This document shows, one piece after another, positions 45,075-56,419 of a stretch of 64,000 bases of DNA. Numbering within the stretch: position 1 is the stretch's first letter; every line of letters starts with the position of its first letter. Both the position numbers and the translations under genes were made by a program. Origin of the DNA: Phallus indusiatus. Lineage: Eukaryota > Basidiomycota > Agaricomycetes > Phallales > Phallaceae. The notes beneath the pieces were generated by a model. The model did not search any database. It was given only the letters and a program-made list of their open reading frames with translations, and was not told the origin of the DNA. The DNA lies in contig JAQFWX010000035.1 in the NCBI GenBank assembly GCA_027605045.1, positions 1 to 64,000 on the forward strand, read 5' to 3'.

Positions 45075-48000
45075 ATGAGTCCTTTTCAACATGTCATAGA
45101 GGTGAGATGATAATATTTTGGATTCACGCTACGTTCTTATAAAAACGCGTAGTATGCCAAGAGCGGCCGTGCCAAATGCCGTGGGAATTGCATAGATCGA
45201 TGTATTCCACAAGGTAGTTTAAGGTACGGGTCGCTGTATCATCATCAAATATATGGTGAAACAACTGCGTGGTTCCATTGGTATCTTTATCTTCATTTCA
45301 TTTGGTTGTAATAAACTTAGTCGATACTGAATATAGGGAATGCTCCTCGAAAGCTCTGCCTAAACTGGCCAAGGTCAAGCTGGAACAAGTCCCCGGTTTT
45401 CGTGAATTACGGTATTTTCTATCATTTTATACTCTAGTTAATATCGTTTCTGAACGGTCGCACTAGTCTGGAAGATCAGGAGCGTGTTCGTGCCGACGTG
45501 CAAGCGCGTACAATATTGGCGGTACCTTCGAGTAGTCAGACCATTTCGGAACCACTCAGTAGTAGCCAACCTGCTAGCAGTCAGCATCATGCCAACCATG
45601 AAGTAGGAGATTTAAGAGGTCAAAAGCGTAAGCGAACGCAGGAAAATGGGTCTCAACAGAATAGAGACAGTCATACCGCGGCAACAAACGATGACGATGA
45701 ATACTTTGATCCTTCTCAGGACGAGGCTAAGGATGAATTATATGTCTCATTACCATCCAAAATCGTCGGCGTTCAATATTATCGAGGTAACTTCACTCAA
45801 TACCTATAAGTGCTCTTTTCTGATCGATTATCAGGACTTGTAGGTGCTGGAGAAGAAGTGACTTTGGTTCGAGAGTACGACAATCAATACGACAAGAACG
45901 CCATTCAAGTCTTGAATATCTCGAGAGAGAAAGTGGGACATATCCCACGTAATGTCGCCGAAAAGCTTGCCCCATTGATTGATGAAAATCGGGTGACTGT
46001 TGAAGGTACACTTTGTCAGCTTGTTTCACAAATTTTTCTAGAACTCATTTTGATTAGGCGTTATACATGGCGGTCCAGACCAGTATACAATACCTATGTA
46101 AGATCTTAATAATTCGCCCACATATCTTCCATGTATTTATATGCTTACCAGAACGCTGAGAATATATGGAGCTTCCAATCGACGGCCAGAATTAGAGCTT
46201 ATGCTAATTTGGGCCACGCCGAGACAAAAAGGTATTTATTCTTTATGTGTCACGTTGCTACCAAATCGATATGTTACTAGGATTTACGGATGCAATGCGG
46301 CCAAACGGCTATCCTTCTGGTTCTCAGATTTCGTCAACTCAAGCAAGTGCTGGTCCGAGCAATATTCCGGAGGCACAACGCCAAAGGCTAATCGAATATG
46401 AGAAAGCGGCCGAATTGAAATCGTTGTTGAATTCACTTGAAAAAGTGGACGATGAAGGACGACGCTCATCTTTACTCGATATTGTTTGTCCGAATGAGGT
46501 ATATATGCATTTGTTTTCTACATTTGGAAAGTATTCAAAAGCCTATTTAGGACTTGCTTAATTTACCTACTCATCCTGATCCTCCCTCAGTCGCAAATGG
46601 GCAACTCAAAGTTGATCTCCTACGCCATCAGGTCAGCTTTATTTGTTCTTATTCCGTTCGTTATCACTTCTGACCTTCATCTTTTTTAGAGTCAAGCGCT
46701 TCAATGGTGTATCGAGCGAGAAAACCCCGTCTTGCCACAGAAAGAGAGCGACAAACCTGTGCAATTCTGGCAATATAAAATTGGACATGATAAGAAGGTA
46801 TGTAAATATATAGCGGCCCGGCTATGAGGACCAGAATTTCGCTGAATATCGTTTTTGATTGCGATAGCCCTTTTATCTTAATTTGGTTACGCATTCTCCT
46901 CAAACAGGTCCTCCCCAGTTAGGACGGGGCGGTTTGATGGCAGATGCTATGGGTTTGGGAAAGACACTTACCATGCTTGCCTTGATTGCTGCAACGAAGG
47001 GTGACGTCTCCGAAAACTTCTCTAATTCCACTTTGATAGGTGCGCGAACTCCACTTTGCAACCACGCTCCTGCTGAATTTTTTTCCAGTTGTCCCTGTTT
47101 CGGTAATATCCAACTGGAAGACACAAATCAACGATCATATTACCGAAGGCTTCTTGACGTATCATGTGTACCACGAAGGTGGTCGTTCCATCGCACCAAA
47201 AAAACTAGCTAAATTCGATGTTGTGATTACGGCTTACCCTACGGTTACGGGGGATTTTGCACCAAAAGACTCCAATGAGGAAGGTGCCTCTAGTAAAAAG
47301 AAAAAACTCGACCAGGGACTATTCGGGGTCAAATGGAAGGTAGGCGATGTCGTACATACATGGCACATTATCGTGAAATCATAACGAATCAATAGCGAAT
47401 CATATTGGACGAAGGCCACACGATTAGAAATCATAAGACAAAAATGTCTGTTGCTGTGAAAAACCTGGAGGCGGAGCGTAGATGGGTGAGTGGAAGCTAT
47501 GGCTAATAGCGTCCTGTACCCATTTTGTTTCTCTCCCTAGGTCGTCAGCGGAACACCGATTATTAATTCTCCCAAAGTGACTCTTAATTCTTCTTTTCTT
47601 ATGACATGAGTGACTGATTAATGGAATTAGGACCTGGGGTCCTTGCTCGAATTTCTTCGAATTTGTCGTCCTTTGGACAACGACGAATATTACAAACGTT
47701 TAATTATGCGTCCCATTACACAAGGTGCACCTGAAGGCGCTGAACTTCTCAAGGCAAGTAAATTCATCTCATGAACACTTACTCACCGTGCAATTAACCG
47801 ACATATTTAGGCCCTCATGTCACACATCTGCATCCGCAGAACAAAAGAAATGCAAAATGAGAAGGGCGAATACCTTGTACCGTTGCCTCCTGTGGAAATG
47901 ACACTTGTTCCGGTGAAGCTAGATGAAGTTACTAGGGTAAGAAGTAACGCCCTTATAGAAATATCAAATTTCGAATTTTTTTTTATAAGAAATTATATGA

Positions 48001-49983
48001 TGAGATCGAAGCGCTCTCTCAACAAAGGTTTACTTCGATGATGAATCTTCATCCACAATCAACCGGAAAGCTCAGTGTAAGCACACCTCCGAAGTTTAAT
48101 CTTCCACACCGGCTTAATTGGCTTGAATTAGATGCCCACTAATGTTCTTTCATTGCTTACGAGACTACGGCAATTGACCCTGCATCCCGGACTGATCCCT
48201 CGTGATTATTTGGAACAGCTCCGTTCTATGGTAATTTCAAATGATGCTCAAGCAGCTCCGCCACCTGCAATTCCCGTTACGCCTGAAGAACGAATTCGAT
48301 TGCAAAACATTCTAGCCCGTGCGATTGAAGACAGCGAAGAATGTCCAGTTTGTTTTGAAATTAGTGTGTTTGGATATAGATACAACGATGTTTAGTTCTG
48401 TGATTGAACTAATTATCGCTTCTTTTTTTTGTAGCGAACGAACCGCGAATCACTCCATGCGCGCATATATTCTGCTTAGCCTGCATTACCGAGGTTATCA
48501 CGAGAGATCCTAGATGTCCTATGGTAATTTATTCACGATATCATTTAAAAACATACCGTTGACATTTTCCATAGGATCGTCGTACTATCCATTTGTCGGA
48601 CTTAATTTCTCCGCTTCCTCCAACCGACGCAACGCAGGCGCCACCCCCGAAGGAAGACGAGGACGAGGATGCACCAGCTTCCTCGGCTAAGGTCGAACAA
48701 CTGATTCATCTACTTCAACTCACCCCACGAAATGAGAAGTCATTGGTTTTTTCCCAGTTCACGTCCTTTTTGGACAAAGTGCGTACGATTTCTTTTACTA
48801 CGTACCGAATTCACGGCATTAATTGCTTTTATATCTTCGAAGATCGCGGAGGCTTTAGATGAAGCGGGGTGAGTACAAGAAATAATTTTTCAGTTGGATG
48901 ATGTTCTGACTTTGTTTAAGAATTTCCTATGTTCGATTTGACGGTCAAATGTCAGCGGGGCGTCGCCAACAAGTTCTTGAAAGGTTTAATCAGCCCTTGG
49001 AGGAGGTACAGGATATGAAACCAAGCCAAAGTGCCTTCCCGGTCACTCAGTCCACTAGGAGCACTCGGAGTAAACGAAATATGAATGGCTTTGTCAGCGA
49101 AGCTATTGAGGCTGGTGACGAAGACGATGATTTTGTACCCGACGACGACGACGATCCTTTTGAAGACGTGTCCGAAGACGACTGGTCGAAGAAAAGCAAA
49201 GGGAAAGGGAAGGCCAAAGCGAAGGGAAAGGGAAAGGGGAAACAGAAAGCCAACGGCAAATCCAAGTTGAAAGACGACTTCGACTGTTCTGATGGCATAA
49301 ATCCGGCTGTCATGCTAATATCACTGAAAGCTGGCGCGTTGGGACTTAATTTAACGGTTGCCAATAATGTGAGTCCTAAATCTTTATCGTGTCGTTTTGT
49401 ATTTACCTTGTGAATAGGTTTATCTGTAAGTCTCCTTCGAAAAATAGCAAAATGAGCTTTTACATATGTTTATATTTCTTCAGCATGGATCCATGGTGGC
49501 GTACGTAAATTTTTCTTTATAAGTGATACACAGAGATATTTATTTGAGTAGAGGAAGGTATCGAAAGTCAAGCGATTGATCGTTGCAACAGAATTGGACA
49601 GACGAAACCTGTCCATGTTTATCAGTTGGTCGCGGAGAACACCGTGGAAGCCAAGGTATGTACATGGCCTAATATCTTCTGTTATGGATTTTAAAGAAAA
49701 ATTGACGACTAGGTCCTTGAAATTCAAGAACGCAAGAAAAAACTGATAAGAGAGGTACACATTATTGAAACGGTTTTTTTATCTGCTCGTTTGATGTTGT
49801 TTTCAGGCATTTTCTGGCCTTAAAAGTACAGAAACACAACGTTTGAAGAAAGAGGCGCGATTGCAAGGTATATAGCATTCTGTCATTATCATGAACCCTT
49901 AATTGAAAGACTAATGTATCTGTTAAGACCTTATAGAGTTGTTCGGGGCCAGACGAGATGCTAATCCTCAGACCTCCACATGA
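45075..49983 (+). CDS. HLTF: HLTF/Rad5-like SNF2 ATPase with PARP-type zinc finger, HIRAN and RING domains
   Basis: A nuclear ATPase and putative E3 ligase of the Rad5/HLTF group, which act in damage tolerance and fork remodelling. Twenty-eight exons close in frame to 1139 residues: 45075-45101, 45153-45280, 45337-45411, 45467-45786, 45835-46005, 46058-46097, 46152-46231, 46281-46498, 46551-46631, 46690-46797, 46868-47039, 47089-47339, 47396-47485, 47541-47576, 47631-47753, 47811-47936, 47990-48076, 48132-48363, 48435-48523, 48575-48778, 48843-48868, 48921-49368, 49418-49425, 49484-49500, 49552-49655, 49713-49754, 49807-49867, 49928-49983. Residues 10-75 form a PARP-type zinc finger ([27 protein letters not shown]). 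HIRAN spans about 165-270 ([20 protein letters not shown]). Walker A is DAMGLGKT near 448 and the DEGH box is near 563. The RING ([17 protein letters not shown]) at about 782-822 has Asp in place of the last Cys. Motifs V and VI are [15 protein letters not shown] and [12 protein letters not shown] Lys/Gly- and Asp-rich insert of about 95 residues interrupts the second helicase lobe. The intron at 47754 has a GC donor. Confidence 0.9.
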
Positions 49984-50281
49984 AGTAAACACAAAGAAAC
50001 AAAATGTAAAATACTAAGTATGGGAATCAAATATAATCTGCTAGAGTCACTCTCATCACCCACACAGTGCTTTTCGAGATCCTTCTATTATATGTTTTCT
50101 TGTGGCAGTATAATTGTGCCAAAATCCGTAATTACTTTATCGTATACGTGCTTAATACATAAACATGAACAGTAATCTATTCTTGGCGCATTGAAACTTA
50201 AGGCGAGTCACCGAGAGCCGCCATTATTGGTTTACGTAACGGGACTTTATTTGGTCAGTGTTTGTTACCAGCCTTCACATC

Positions 50282-51884
50282 ATGTCTGCGAAACGACCTT
50301 CGACAACAATTAATCCCGGACGTTTACCAAAACGACGTTTTAAAGCATTTGAGAACGATACGACATCGAGATTCGGCGAACTTATATATGACGAACTGCT
50401 GTTATTGATATTTTCGTATCTTTCGTATACCGACTTATGCAGTATTCAAAGGATTAACAGCAAATGGTCTCGACTATCGCTCGATAACCAGGTACATATA
50501 ATCTATTCAGAATCCGTTGAGCATTATTGAAACAATTTGGATACCATCCGGATAGTTGTGGAAGGATCTTTACCTGAGAGAGTTTGACAGACCTCGGCTC
50601 AGGGGAGCAGAGGCTTTCCATCGTTGTCCATGGTAAGGGCGGATGGCAGACCCTTGAAAGCGCTTCCAGTCAAAGGTTATGTCGATCATAAAGATTGGAA
50701 ATGGATGTTTCGGATAAGCTGCAATTGGCGAACAGGTGGGTGTCTTGCAGAGAAGCTGATAGTACTGCTCCTCATCAGAGACGCCAGGTCGATCGCAAGT
50801 TGGAGAGATATTATGGTCAGAGCTAAATGCCGGAGATTTTCCAGCTCATATCGCTTTAGCTGGAGGTCTTATCATTGCTGCATCACCACTGTTATCGACG
50901 GTTCCCCAACTCATTCTCCAAGCGGGAGAAAAAACTGCAATCGTAGCTTCTGTGGAGAATGTGAATCCCATACGTATTACAGCCATTGCACTCGATCAAT
51001 CTCAGCCAGCTAGTTCCAATTACCGGCTTGTTGTATTTTATTCCACCGCCACATTTAGTCTATTCCTGGTACATCCTCTGGCGTTGGAGGAATCCAAGGA
51101 GATAATGATGTACACTTTGTCCGATAGACGGGCAAGGTCGGGAACGATCATTCAAGCAGCCTATCATCATCCATTGCTCGTCGTACTATCATCTCGTTTC
51201 GATTTATCCATTTATGAGCTGCAAGCTTCCGGGACTGGGGAACATTACGAAATTCACCTTCGGCAAACACTCACTTCATTTACATCCCATTTACCGACAT
51301 CTCTTGTCCTTTCAATGCCATCATCTGATATCTATAGACTCCTTCTTGCTTATACTGTTCCCATTTATCCAGAACACTGGACTGCTGGTATCACCGAGGT
51401 GATGATTTCGTCTTTCACTGTACAGTCCTCCCATTCCACCACTGCATTTGATCTGGGCTCCACTTGGGTCTCGCTCGCTCCCGAGCTATCTGATATTTTG
51501 AATGAACAGAACGACCGCAAGCTTGCAAGCGTTTCCTCGGTTTCTACGGACGGGCGCTATGTGGTCCTTGCTAGCAGGTCTACGAATTCAATTCAACTAT
51601 TTCGCCTGTCTAGCAAATCGAAAAATCAAGGAATCAAGTTAGTATTTATACAGAATTTATATGGACATTCCAGCCCTGTTCAAGCGCTTGCCGTGTCGGA
51701 TGGCCGCTGTGTCAGTCTATCCCGAGGGAGTCTTTGGGCTTGGGATATCGAACGAGATACCAATGTGGAAATACAGACGCAAATTTCTCGTGACGCGCCC
51801 GTTTCGTCGAGGGTTATCTTTGATGAACGTCGTATTCTTGTAGTGTCAGGTGATCGTATTATTATCAACCGGTTTGATGTGTAG
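50282..51884 (+). CDS. F-box protein with a C-terminal beta-propeller-like region
   Basis: Probably a substrate receptor of an SCF ubiquitin ligase. Exons 50282-50491, 50556-50622, 50670-50735 and 50779-51884 give 482 residues. The F-box is at about residues 33-70 (ELIYDELLLLIFSYLSYTDL, then INSKWSRLSLDNQ), with LWKDLYLREF directly after the first intron. DWKWMFRISCNW follows, a pattern common in F-box proteins before a propeller. The remaining 350 residues are strand-rich with repeat-like pieces (TDGRYVVLASRSTNSIQLF, AVSDGRCVSLSRGSLWAWD, SSRVIFDERRILVVSGDRI), suggesting WD40-like blades, though canonical WD motifs are weak. The donor at 50623 (GTTGTC) is unusual; a better-looking GTAAGG eleven bases later does not keep the frame, so this junction is uncertain. 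The target is unknown. Confidence 0.75.
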
Positions 51885-52099
51885 AGTTCAAGATATAAAT
51901 GGCTTTTCTCTTGGTTTCTCTGCTGTATCAAATAACGTAAATATAAAGTTCCATATTATTCTTGTCGCTCCCAGAAGTTTCAAACAGCCTCTCGGGCAAG
52001 TCTAAGCTTCTGCCAAATTCCGAACTCCGATTCGCATAAAAAAATGTCGATCAAGCGGGTAGCGCTGCTTGTCTTCCAACCTTCTTCATACCCACTGTC

Positions 52100-53688
52100 A
52101 TGGTTGTCGCTCTCGCTCCTTGGTCTTTGGTTATTGCACCAGGTAAAAAAATAACTCACGAAGTATTTCGTGATATCAAAATTACCAATGCGGCTCTTGG
52201 TGCCCATTTGGAGGACGAAAAGGCTCGTTCGACCTTGAAAATTTTCTACACCCCTCCACCTACATCTGACGATGAGGAGGACGAGGAAGAAGAGAACACC
52301 AAAAAGTCAAGCCCTAAAAAAGCAGAAAAAGAAACCACCAGTCTCAAGGAGGTCGCTCTTTGTTCTTTGATCCCCAACACGGTACGTGGTGTCAAACACT
52401 CGCGTGTTTCAAAGCTCATTAATATTGTTTCAGATTGAACACGTTGAGTTTGATTGGTATTTACGCGTTGTGGCATTGTCTCTGAATATGCTGTTAGGCC
52501 AATTTAGATCTTACTTTTGTTGAAGATGACATTGTTCAATTTGAAGTCGTCGGAAAAAAGTATGTGAATTCATATCCCACTGACTAAACTCCACGTGTTT
52601 ACGTGCTACTTTAGCTCTATTCATTTGTTCGGCAATTACGTCGGTAGGTTTTTTTTTGTAGATTCACGGTTGCTACTGATGATACTAACATATACTGCAG
52701 ACCAAGATCCTATGGCGGATATGCCACCTGAAGACGATTATGATGAGGATGATGACGAATCGGTAAATCTTCTCGATGTCAGTTCTGATGTCGAAATTGA
52801 CCCTGCCGAGTTGGATGGTTTAGATGATTCAGATGATGATGCAAAGTGAGTGTATCCCCGCCTCGTGTCTTCGACCATTACTAAAGCCTCTTTTCTCCTC
52901 CCTTGCAGCCGGTTCGAGGAACTCCCTGACGACGAAGTCGCCGCTGGAAAGAAACACGGTCGCGATGAGGACGACACCATGGATGGTGATGTGTCGATGA
53001 CCGCTGAGCAAGCATCTAAAAAGGTCAAGGGAGAATCGGGTGAAGCCAAACCAAAAAAGAACAAAAAGAAGAATAAGAAGGACCAAAAGGAACAAAATGA
53101 AGCCGAGGGCGCCACCAACGGACAAGAAGCATCCTCCAGTCCGGATAAAGCTGCTAATGATAAAAAGAAGGGCGGCGCGGCTGAGCTAAAAGACCTTGGT
53201 GATGGCTTAAAAATTAAAGACGTTAAAGTTGGTTCTGGCAAACAAGCCAAAGCCGGTAACACAATATCAATGAGGTGAAGATTGCTTTGATTGTGCCTTT
53301 TTTAATTCCATCCTGATTAAACTGCTTTTCAGATACATCGGGAAACTACCGTCAGGAAAGGTCTTCGATAGCAACACTAAGGGAAAGCCCGTAAGTTCTA
53401 CGACTGTCTTGGTCCAAACTCGAACCATGCTTTTCTTCTTCTAGTTTACATTCCGTCTGGGCAAAGGCGAAGTCATTAAAGGATGGGATATTGGTGTTGC
53501 TGGTATGCAAGTTGGCGGTGAACGTTTGATTATTGTTCCGCCATCAAAAGGCTACGGTAAACAAAAAACGGGCGATATTCCACCCAACTCTACCCTTCAT
53601 TTCGGTAAGTTCTTGGTTGTTTTAAAGCCTTGAAAAGATGCTTAGCTGTAACATCCGAATAGAATGCAAGCTCATTGAAATCAAGTGA
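52100..53688 (+). CDS. FPR4: Nucleolar FKBP-type peptidyl-prolyl isomerase (Fpr3/Fpr4 type)
   Basis: A histone-binding prolyl isomerase of the nucleus or nucleolus. Nine exons (52100-52381, 52434-52442, 52498-52559, 52615-52643, 52701-52845, 52909-53274, 53333-53390, 53445-53604, 53663-53688) give 378 residues. The N-terminal 140 residues form the nucleoplasmin-like part ([38 protein letters not shown]), interrupted by an acidic loop. Two acidic tracts and a Lys/Asn/Glu-rich basic tract follow. The FKBP domain fills the last 110 residues: [58 protein letters not shown] and [18 protein letters not shown], with the usual active-site residues kept. Exon 2 is only nine bases (Ile-Glu-His); I infer it because its two neighbours then join in frame to the expected sequence. 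Fpr3 and Fpr4 cannot be told apart outside yeasts. Confidence 0.9.
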
Positions 53689-53965
53689 GCTGGCAAGCGA
53701 AACAAGGGAAAACTTGGGTTCCCCTCAATTATCATTTCACTCGTTAATCTAATCGTATTCCAAACCATAAAAGATATAAACCTCTGATAACCGTCTTTAC
53801 CTGGCAAGGCAATTTTGTTATACGTTACTTATCTTTGATATACGATATACGATACTTATCAGTTTCTAAATGTGACTACCTTACAATATTTGCCCGGACT
53901 TTCTGTGTGCATGCATGAATACTAGTAGCTGTGACAAGGCGCGACAATAATTGGGTCACTGAGCA

Positions 53966-55169
53966 ATGCAGGCGACTCCAGTTCCAGACTCACGCCCGCC
54001 GCAAGAAGAACCCGATTCGAACGAAACTCTTAAGACGCTGCAAAGCTATGCAACTCATCTATCTGACTTAGTAGATCAGGTAAACTCGTTAAGAAACCAA
54101 GCGCATTCTTTGCTTTCCGTCTCGTCTTTTGCGCGAACAGAGGCTGAACAAGGCTTCGAACAAATTAATAGTTTGCGTACGGCCATCAACGAGCCTATCA
54201 CTCAAGATTCTTTCAAAAAGGCACATGAATCATTTTCCAAGAACCCTGAGAATGTTAGCATCTCAGAAGTTCGTAGATCAAGTCTGAAAAGAACGTGCGT
54301 TTTCATCGGTACCTAATTTGTGTCTTTCGCCGTCTGACTTTTGCCTTTGCTTGGGACAGACGACCACCAAGTCCTGAACCAGAGTCTCCACGACCTACCA
54401 CCTCTACTCACAGTGACGTTATATTCCCGCCCATTTCAAAACCGGCTCTGACAGTGTCCGAGTTACCCTCGTATATTCGAGAACATAATAAAAGCAGCTT
54501 CCCGACCAAAATTTACATATGGACACATGCTCGTCCAGATACCAGTCAACATCAACAGAACAAGTCACCACTTTTGCAAAACAGAATCGCACTTCGTGTC
54601 AGCATTACGGACGTTTTGTACGCCTATGTCAGATGCGAAGTCGAAGGAGCGGATGATGAAGATATACGTATGATTGGGGATGTTACGAAGGGAAAGTTGT
54701 TGGTTGAAACTGTTACAGTCTTTGGGCCTAGAGAGCGAGTAAGCTGTGCTCTCTTTTTACCGGTCTTGTTTGTTAATAGGAAGCAAGAAACTACCCCACT
54801 CACAATCTGAATTTACCGTGTTCCAAAAGATATCTCAGCACATTGCGTGGATGATCCGGGCGCAGCCTGAAGTGGAATTACAGAATCTCATTGTATGTGC
54901 TTTTTTTGTTCTACTGCTTTCGTGGGACCTAATCTTGTGACCAGAATCTTCTCAATGCATACGAGTCCCTGTTTGTTTCTCAGTGTACAGTCTGTCAACG
55001 TATTTTATCAGAAGAAGGGCACATTCCTCCTGTTTGTCGAATATGGAGTACAAGTCGTAAACCCAAAGACAACAGCAATAGCAACCATACTGCCGCAAAT
55101 GGGTCAGCTGCGGAGGAGCTCGAGGGTAAATGGGAACCGCGGCATCGAACGTGTTTATCGATTTACTAA
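53966..55169 (+). CDS. MED27: Mediator complex subunit 27 (Med27)
   Basis: A subunit of the Mediator coactivator that bridges transcription factors and RNA polymerase II. Exons 53966-54294, 54360-54738, 54788-54892 and 54945-55169 give 345 residues. The N-terminal half has a predicted coiled coil (LQSYATHLSDLVDQVNSLRN), the middle has a Pro/Ser linker and a folded segment with IALRVSITDVLYAYVRCE, and the C-terminus shows the Med27 signature: FQKISQHIAWMI, then a zinc-ribbon-like motif with CTVC, IPPVCR and a final HRTC. Homologues are found in animals and many fungi but not in budding yeast. The acceptor at 54787 is CAAG, chosen because it gives RERKLPHSQSEF in frame. The gene ends 202 bases from the convergent LSM2 gene. 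Confidence 0.85.
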
Positions 55170-55371
55170 AGCAATGATTGCATTTTAAAGCCATGATTTT
55201 GTATATTATGTTCTGGCGTATGAAGTATATAATACACTTTTTTGAGTCCATCAGCACCGGACCCGGTCATGGGTACAACATAACACTGACAACGTAGTTA
55301 CGAACGCGCCGCTGCCATCAATCAAACTACTCGCCCAAAGCGACAATGAAGATATAAGATATCCTTCCTGC

Positions 55372-55884
55372 TTAACGTTTAGTTTGCGCAGCAGCCTCTG
55401 TTAGAACGAGATCAGCTACTAGTCTCAAGGAAGGCTACGAGCAACAAACCTCGCCGAGTCGCGTCTTCCAGAAGGTTGATATCCATAGCTTTAGCAGGAA
55501 GTTGAACGTATCTTACAACCGAACCTCGAATAAAACAGTTCTTTACAGCCATCTAAAGCAGAGATGTTCAGTTTGTTCATGTTATGGTGGGGTGAATGGG
55601 TACCATATGAGGATGGCGTGCTTCATCCACAACTCTGATATTGTCTAAGCGAATGTTCAGAAACCTTTAGAATTTATAAATTGGGTATCGTTATGTAAAT
55701 ATTTCGTGAAACATTCTGACGTACTGGTCTACAGATTTGAGGACGCCGGTGATACACAGATCATTTTTGAGCTCGACGGTAACAGTTTGGTCGGTCAACG
55801 TTTTGAATACAGAGAATATGAGCTAAAGATGGGATTCAGTCAGCAAACGAGACAATCTTCGTTCGAGAAAGGTAACCACACCAT
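55372..55884 (-). CDS. LSM2: U6 snRNA-associated Sm-like protein LSm2
   Basis: LSm2 is part of the Lsm2-8 ring on U6 snRNA and of the Lsm1-7 ring in mRNA decay. Exons on the minus strand are 55884-55882, 55822-55725, 55664-55604, 55552-55450 and 55397-55372, giving 96 residues, the usual length (95 in human). Exon 1 is just the ATG (in GCGCCATGG), with a GTGTGG donor and an intron ending CTGAC...TTTAG. The protein shows Sm motif 1 (QTVTVELKNDLCITGVLKSV and DQFLNIRLDNI) and Sm motif 2 (NCFIRGSVVRYVQLP). Every junction restores the conserved sequence, including DQ-FLNIR, HPHM-MAVKN and RR-EAAAQ. No exon exceeds 103 bases, so simple open-frame searches miss this gene. Confidence 0.93.
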
Positions 55885-56419
55885 GGCGCACACCTCGCTG
55901 CACTGTATACGGTTTGCGGCCGCGTTTCTCGGATTAGACGGCGGCTTAGTCAATCAATCTGATCGCTACCAGCACCAGCGAAGTATAAGTGCTTGTATAT
56001 AGGACTCTAAGTAAGAATCTTTAGTGTTCGAACAAATAATTTCAAATTCACAGCATGTATCAATAAATAAAAACAAACTAATGAATTTGCTATGATACAC
56101 ACAGGAAACAAATATAAAATCACAAATTCGACCTAATTGTTAAATACCCGGGTAGTAGTAGGCTAAGTTGAGAAACGAAAAACAAAAAAGAAATTCCACC
56201 GACGATATCACTGCGAAGACAAATCTGGAGAAAGTGTTATACGAAGGCCAAAGAGTCCATTGAGGGGGGATCATGGTAGCCATTTGTGAAACAACATCGT
56301 TGATAATAAACACATTCAAGAGAAATTGGTTGAATAAAAACAAGGGAGCCCGAAACTCGGAAAAAGAGTATGTGCAGAATGCCTTCTTGGCACGGTATTG
56401 GGGTGACAATCATGACGGG
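55885..56419. other. Spacer between LSM2 and the MedA-family gene
   Basis: This 535-base stretch holds the promoter of LSM2 and the 3' flank of the MedA-like gene, both on the minus strand. It includes a NotI-like GCGGCCGC at about 55916 and A/T-rich sequence at 56040-56130. I see no gene. Confidence 0.45.
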
